Shown: positions 12,601 to 13,555 of the stretch, piece by piece
How positions within the stretch are numbered: the stretch's first letter is position 1
Layout of the letters: every line of letters starts with the position of its first letter
Assembly: GCA_945952575.1 (NCBI GenBank)
Contig: CAMFIY010000039.1
Span: 1-13,555 of the forward strand
DNA length: 13,555 nt
Direction of reading: 5' to 3'
Source: an uncultured Leucobacter sp.
GTDB taxonomy: Bacteria; Actinomycetota; Actinomycetes; Actinomycetales; Microbacteriaceae
Translations under genes and position numbers: made by a program
Notes under the pieces: model-generated
Databases searched by the model: none
Told to the model about the DNA's origin: nothing
What the model saw: the letters and a program-made list of their open reading frames with translations, nothing else

Positions 12601-13555
12601 TGGATCGCCTCGACCCGGCATGCGACGCCGGGCGTGGGGCTGATCTCGCCGCCGCCGCACCACGACATCTATTCGATCGAGGATCTGAAGCAGCTCATCT
12701 TCGATCTCAAGCGCGCGAACCCCTCGGCGCGCATCTCCACGAAGCTGGTCTCGCAGTCGGGCATCGGCCCGGTCGCCGCCGGCGTGGCGAAGGCGCTGAG
12801 CGATGTCATCCTGGTCTCCGGACACGACGGCGGCACGGGGGCGAGCCCGATGAACTCGTTGAAGCACGCCGGCTCCCCGTGGGAGCTCGGCATCGCCGAG
12901 GCGCAGCAGACGCTCATGCTGAACGGGCTGCGGGATCGCGTGATCCTCCAGGTCGACGGCCAGCTGAAGACGGGGCGCGACGTGGTCGTCGCGGCGCTCC
13001 TCGGCGCCGAGGAGTTCGGCTTCGCGACGGCGCCGCTCGTCGTGTCCGGCTGCATCATGATGCGCGTCTGCCACCTCGACACCTGCCCGGTCGGCGTCGC
13101 CACCCAGAACCCCGAACTGCGCTCGCGTTTCACCGGACAGGCCGAGCACGTCGTGAACTTCTTCCGGTTCATCGGCGAGGAGGTGCGCGAGCTCCTCGCA
13201 GCGCTGGGCTACCGCAGCCTCGACGAAGCGGTCGGCGACACTGCGGCCCTCGACGTGGACGAAGCGATCCGTCACTGGAAGGCCGAGGGCCTCGACCTCA
13301 CGCCGGTCCTGCGCGGACCGGGCTTCTCCGATGAGGAGCCGCGCCGCCACGGGCGCGCGCAGGATCACGAGCTGGCGGATCACTTCGACCACGCGTTGAT
13401 CGCGGCGTCCGATGACGCGCTCGAGCGGCGCGAGCCCGTGCTGATCGATCTCCCGATCCACAACGTCGACCGCGCGGTCGGCACGATGCTCGGCCACGAG
13501 GTGACGCGACGCTTCGGGGCGGAGGGGCTGGCGCCGGAGACGATCGACGTCACGC
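9652..13555 (+). CDS. gltB: Glutamate synthase large subunit (NADPH-GOGAT alpha), 3' truncated by window edge
   Basis: GltB makes two glutamates from glutamine and 2-oxoglutarate, in the cytoplasm with the small subunit GltD. The frame runs from ATG 9652 (GAGAGG 6 bases before) to the right edge, 1301 residues of a usual roughly 1500. A 34-residue propeptide precedes Cys35 (D-A-C-G), the N-terminal nucleophile of the class II glutaminase domain, which also shows H-S-R-Y-S-T-N-T and H260-N-G-E-I-N-T. A central domain follows. Then comes the FMN/2-oxoglutarate synthase domain from about 830, with M894-S-Y-G-S-I-S, N-T-G-E-G-G-E, K-P-G-E-G-G-Q-L-P and S-G-H-D-G-G-T-G-A-S. The 3Fe-4S cysteines are C1134, C1140 and C1145 with the family's x5/x4 spacing. 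All catalytic elements inside the window are intact. The C-terminal beta-helix domain, and probably gltD, lie beyond the edge. Confidence 0.97.
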   Translation, partial: MRAVPATTNSHAVAREAVAPSATGLYDPRDERDACGLASVVSLNSEPSHRIVRLALEALENLEHRGAVGSDAGTGDGAGILCEIPDAFFRAAFAEHDSTLIVPEPGHYATGLVFFPREAAERRAQRYRFASIAAEEGLRILGWRSVDVRPDVLGDAARAASPVIEQPLLAPTGVADTDEIERRAFRTRKRLERETGVYLPSLSARTVVYKGMVTTLQLSSFYPELADERFAARFAIVHSRYSTNTFPSWHLAQPLRMVAHNGEINTVRGNRNWMRARESQLASPLLGDLRPLLPICSEGGSDSASFDEVLELLVMAGRSLPHALAMMVPEAWEQESSIDPALRDFLEFHSLVMEPWDGPAAMIATDGSELVALLDRNGLRPGRFQVTADGLLVIASETGVLEFPPEQVVRRGRLRPGRMIAVDLATGAIREDAEIKAGLAASAPWGRWLDEGRMRLSDLPAREHLVHPPASITRRQRTFGYTEEELRLLLVPMAREGAEPIAAMGTDTPIAVLSTRPRLLFDYFVQQFAQVTNPPLDALREELVTSLRTGMGPEANLLDQSAANALQVILDFPVIDNDALARIQHFGDDPLRERTVTVRGLYSVDGGASALAARLDAMCREASAAIDAGAEFLILSDRDSNKDQAPIPSLLALSAVHNHLIRQGTRMRVALVVEAGDVREVHHVASLIGYGAAAVNPYLAMETVEALVRAGEIEGVEPGDAVAHLIKALGKGMLKVMSKMGISTVASYCGAQTFEAIGLAKDLVDRYFTGTASKLGGVGLDVIAAEVAARHRRAYPDDPAALAHRRLETGGEYRWRRGEEPHLFDPETIYKLQHATRSGRREIFSEYTARVNDQQERLMTLRGLMRFASQRPPVPLEEVEPVEGILRRFATGAMSYGSISLEAHQTLAIAMNRIGGRSNTGEGGEAEDRLLDPERRSAIKQVASGRFGVTSMYLSNADEIQIKLAQGAKPGEGGQLPPQKMYPWIASTRHATPGVGLISPPPHHDIYSIEDLKQLIFDLKRANPSARISTKLVSQSGIGPVAAGVAKALSDVILVSGHDGGTGASPMNSLKHAGSPWELGIAEAQQTLMLNGLRDRVILQVDGQLKTGRDVVVAALLGAEEFGFATAPLVVSGCIMMRVCHLDTCPVGVATQNPELRSRFTGQAEHVVNFFRFIGEEVRELLAALGYRSLDEAVGDTAALDVDEAIRHWKAEGLDLTPVLRGPGFSDEEPRRHGRAQDHELADHFDHALIAASDDALERREPVLIDLPIHNVDRAVGTMLGHEVTRRFGAEGLAPETIDVT

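Noticed and set aside
1..13555. Search for tRNA/rRNA genes, CRISPR arrays, insertion sequences, attachment sites or prophage genes
   Set aside because: No cloverleaf-like tRNA, regularly spaced repeats, transposase motifs or terminal inverted repeats were noticed by eye; a covariance-model scan was not possible.

Overview
The window looks like chromosomal DNA from a high-G+C actinobacterium, most likely a Micrococcales member of the Microbacteriaceae type. Three things support this. It carries RbpA, a PafB-PafC regulator and a HelY-type helicase, all hallmarks of Actinobacteria. PafB and PafC are fused into one chain. Codon third positions are strongly G/C biased, with frequent GTG starts and TAGACT-like -10 boxes. 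Genus cannot be fixed from the sequence alone.

Layout. Bases 1-149 hold the 3' end of an upstream gene, tentatively a tRNA m1A58 methyltransferase. A plus-strand cluster follows: a degenerate FKBP-like lipoprotein (181-1104), the fused DNA-damage regulator pafBC (1112-3193), tatC (3235-4074), a HelY/Ski2-like RNA helicase (4071-6338) and apolipoprotein N-acyltransferase lnt (6335-8116). The last three are joined by 4-bp GTGA overlaps. tatC also appears to have its own promoter giving a leaderless mRNA. The usual tatA is absent between pafBC and tatC. rbpA (8011-8373) lies on the minus strand, and its conserved 3' end overlaps the 3' end of lnt by 106 bp tail to tail. A 192-bp divergent intergenic region leads to an SDR-family protein (8566-9342) that lacks the canonical YxxxK tyrosine. 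A strong hairpin terminator and a relatively AT-rich regulatory region with several dyads come next. The window ends inside gltB, the large subunit of glutamate synthase (9652 to the right edge).

How the genes relate. The cluster combines envelope export and lipoprotein maturation (TatC, Lnt, and one plausible Lnt substrate, the FKBP-like lipoprotein) with transcription and RNA functions (PafBC, helicase, RbpA). gltB is a separate ammonium-assimilation unit with its own promoter region. I found no mobile element, CRISPR array, tRNA or rRNA. Most of the window is conserved actinobacterial core genome. The points worth a second look are the lnt/rbpA overlap, the leaderless tatC promoter with missing tatA, the atypical SDR active site and the gltB upstream dyads. 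I do not see evidence of a wholly new system.
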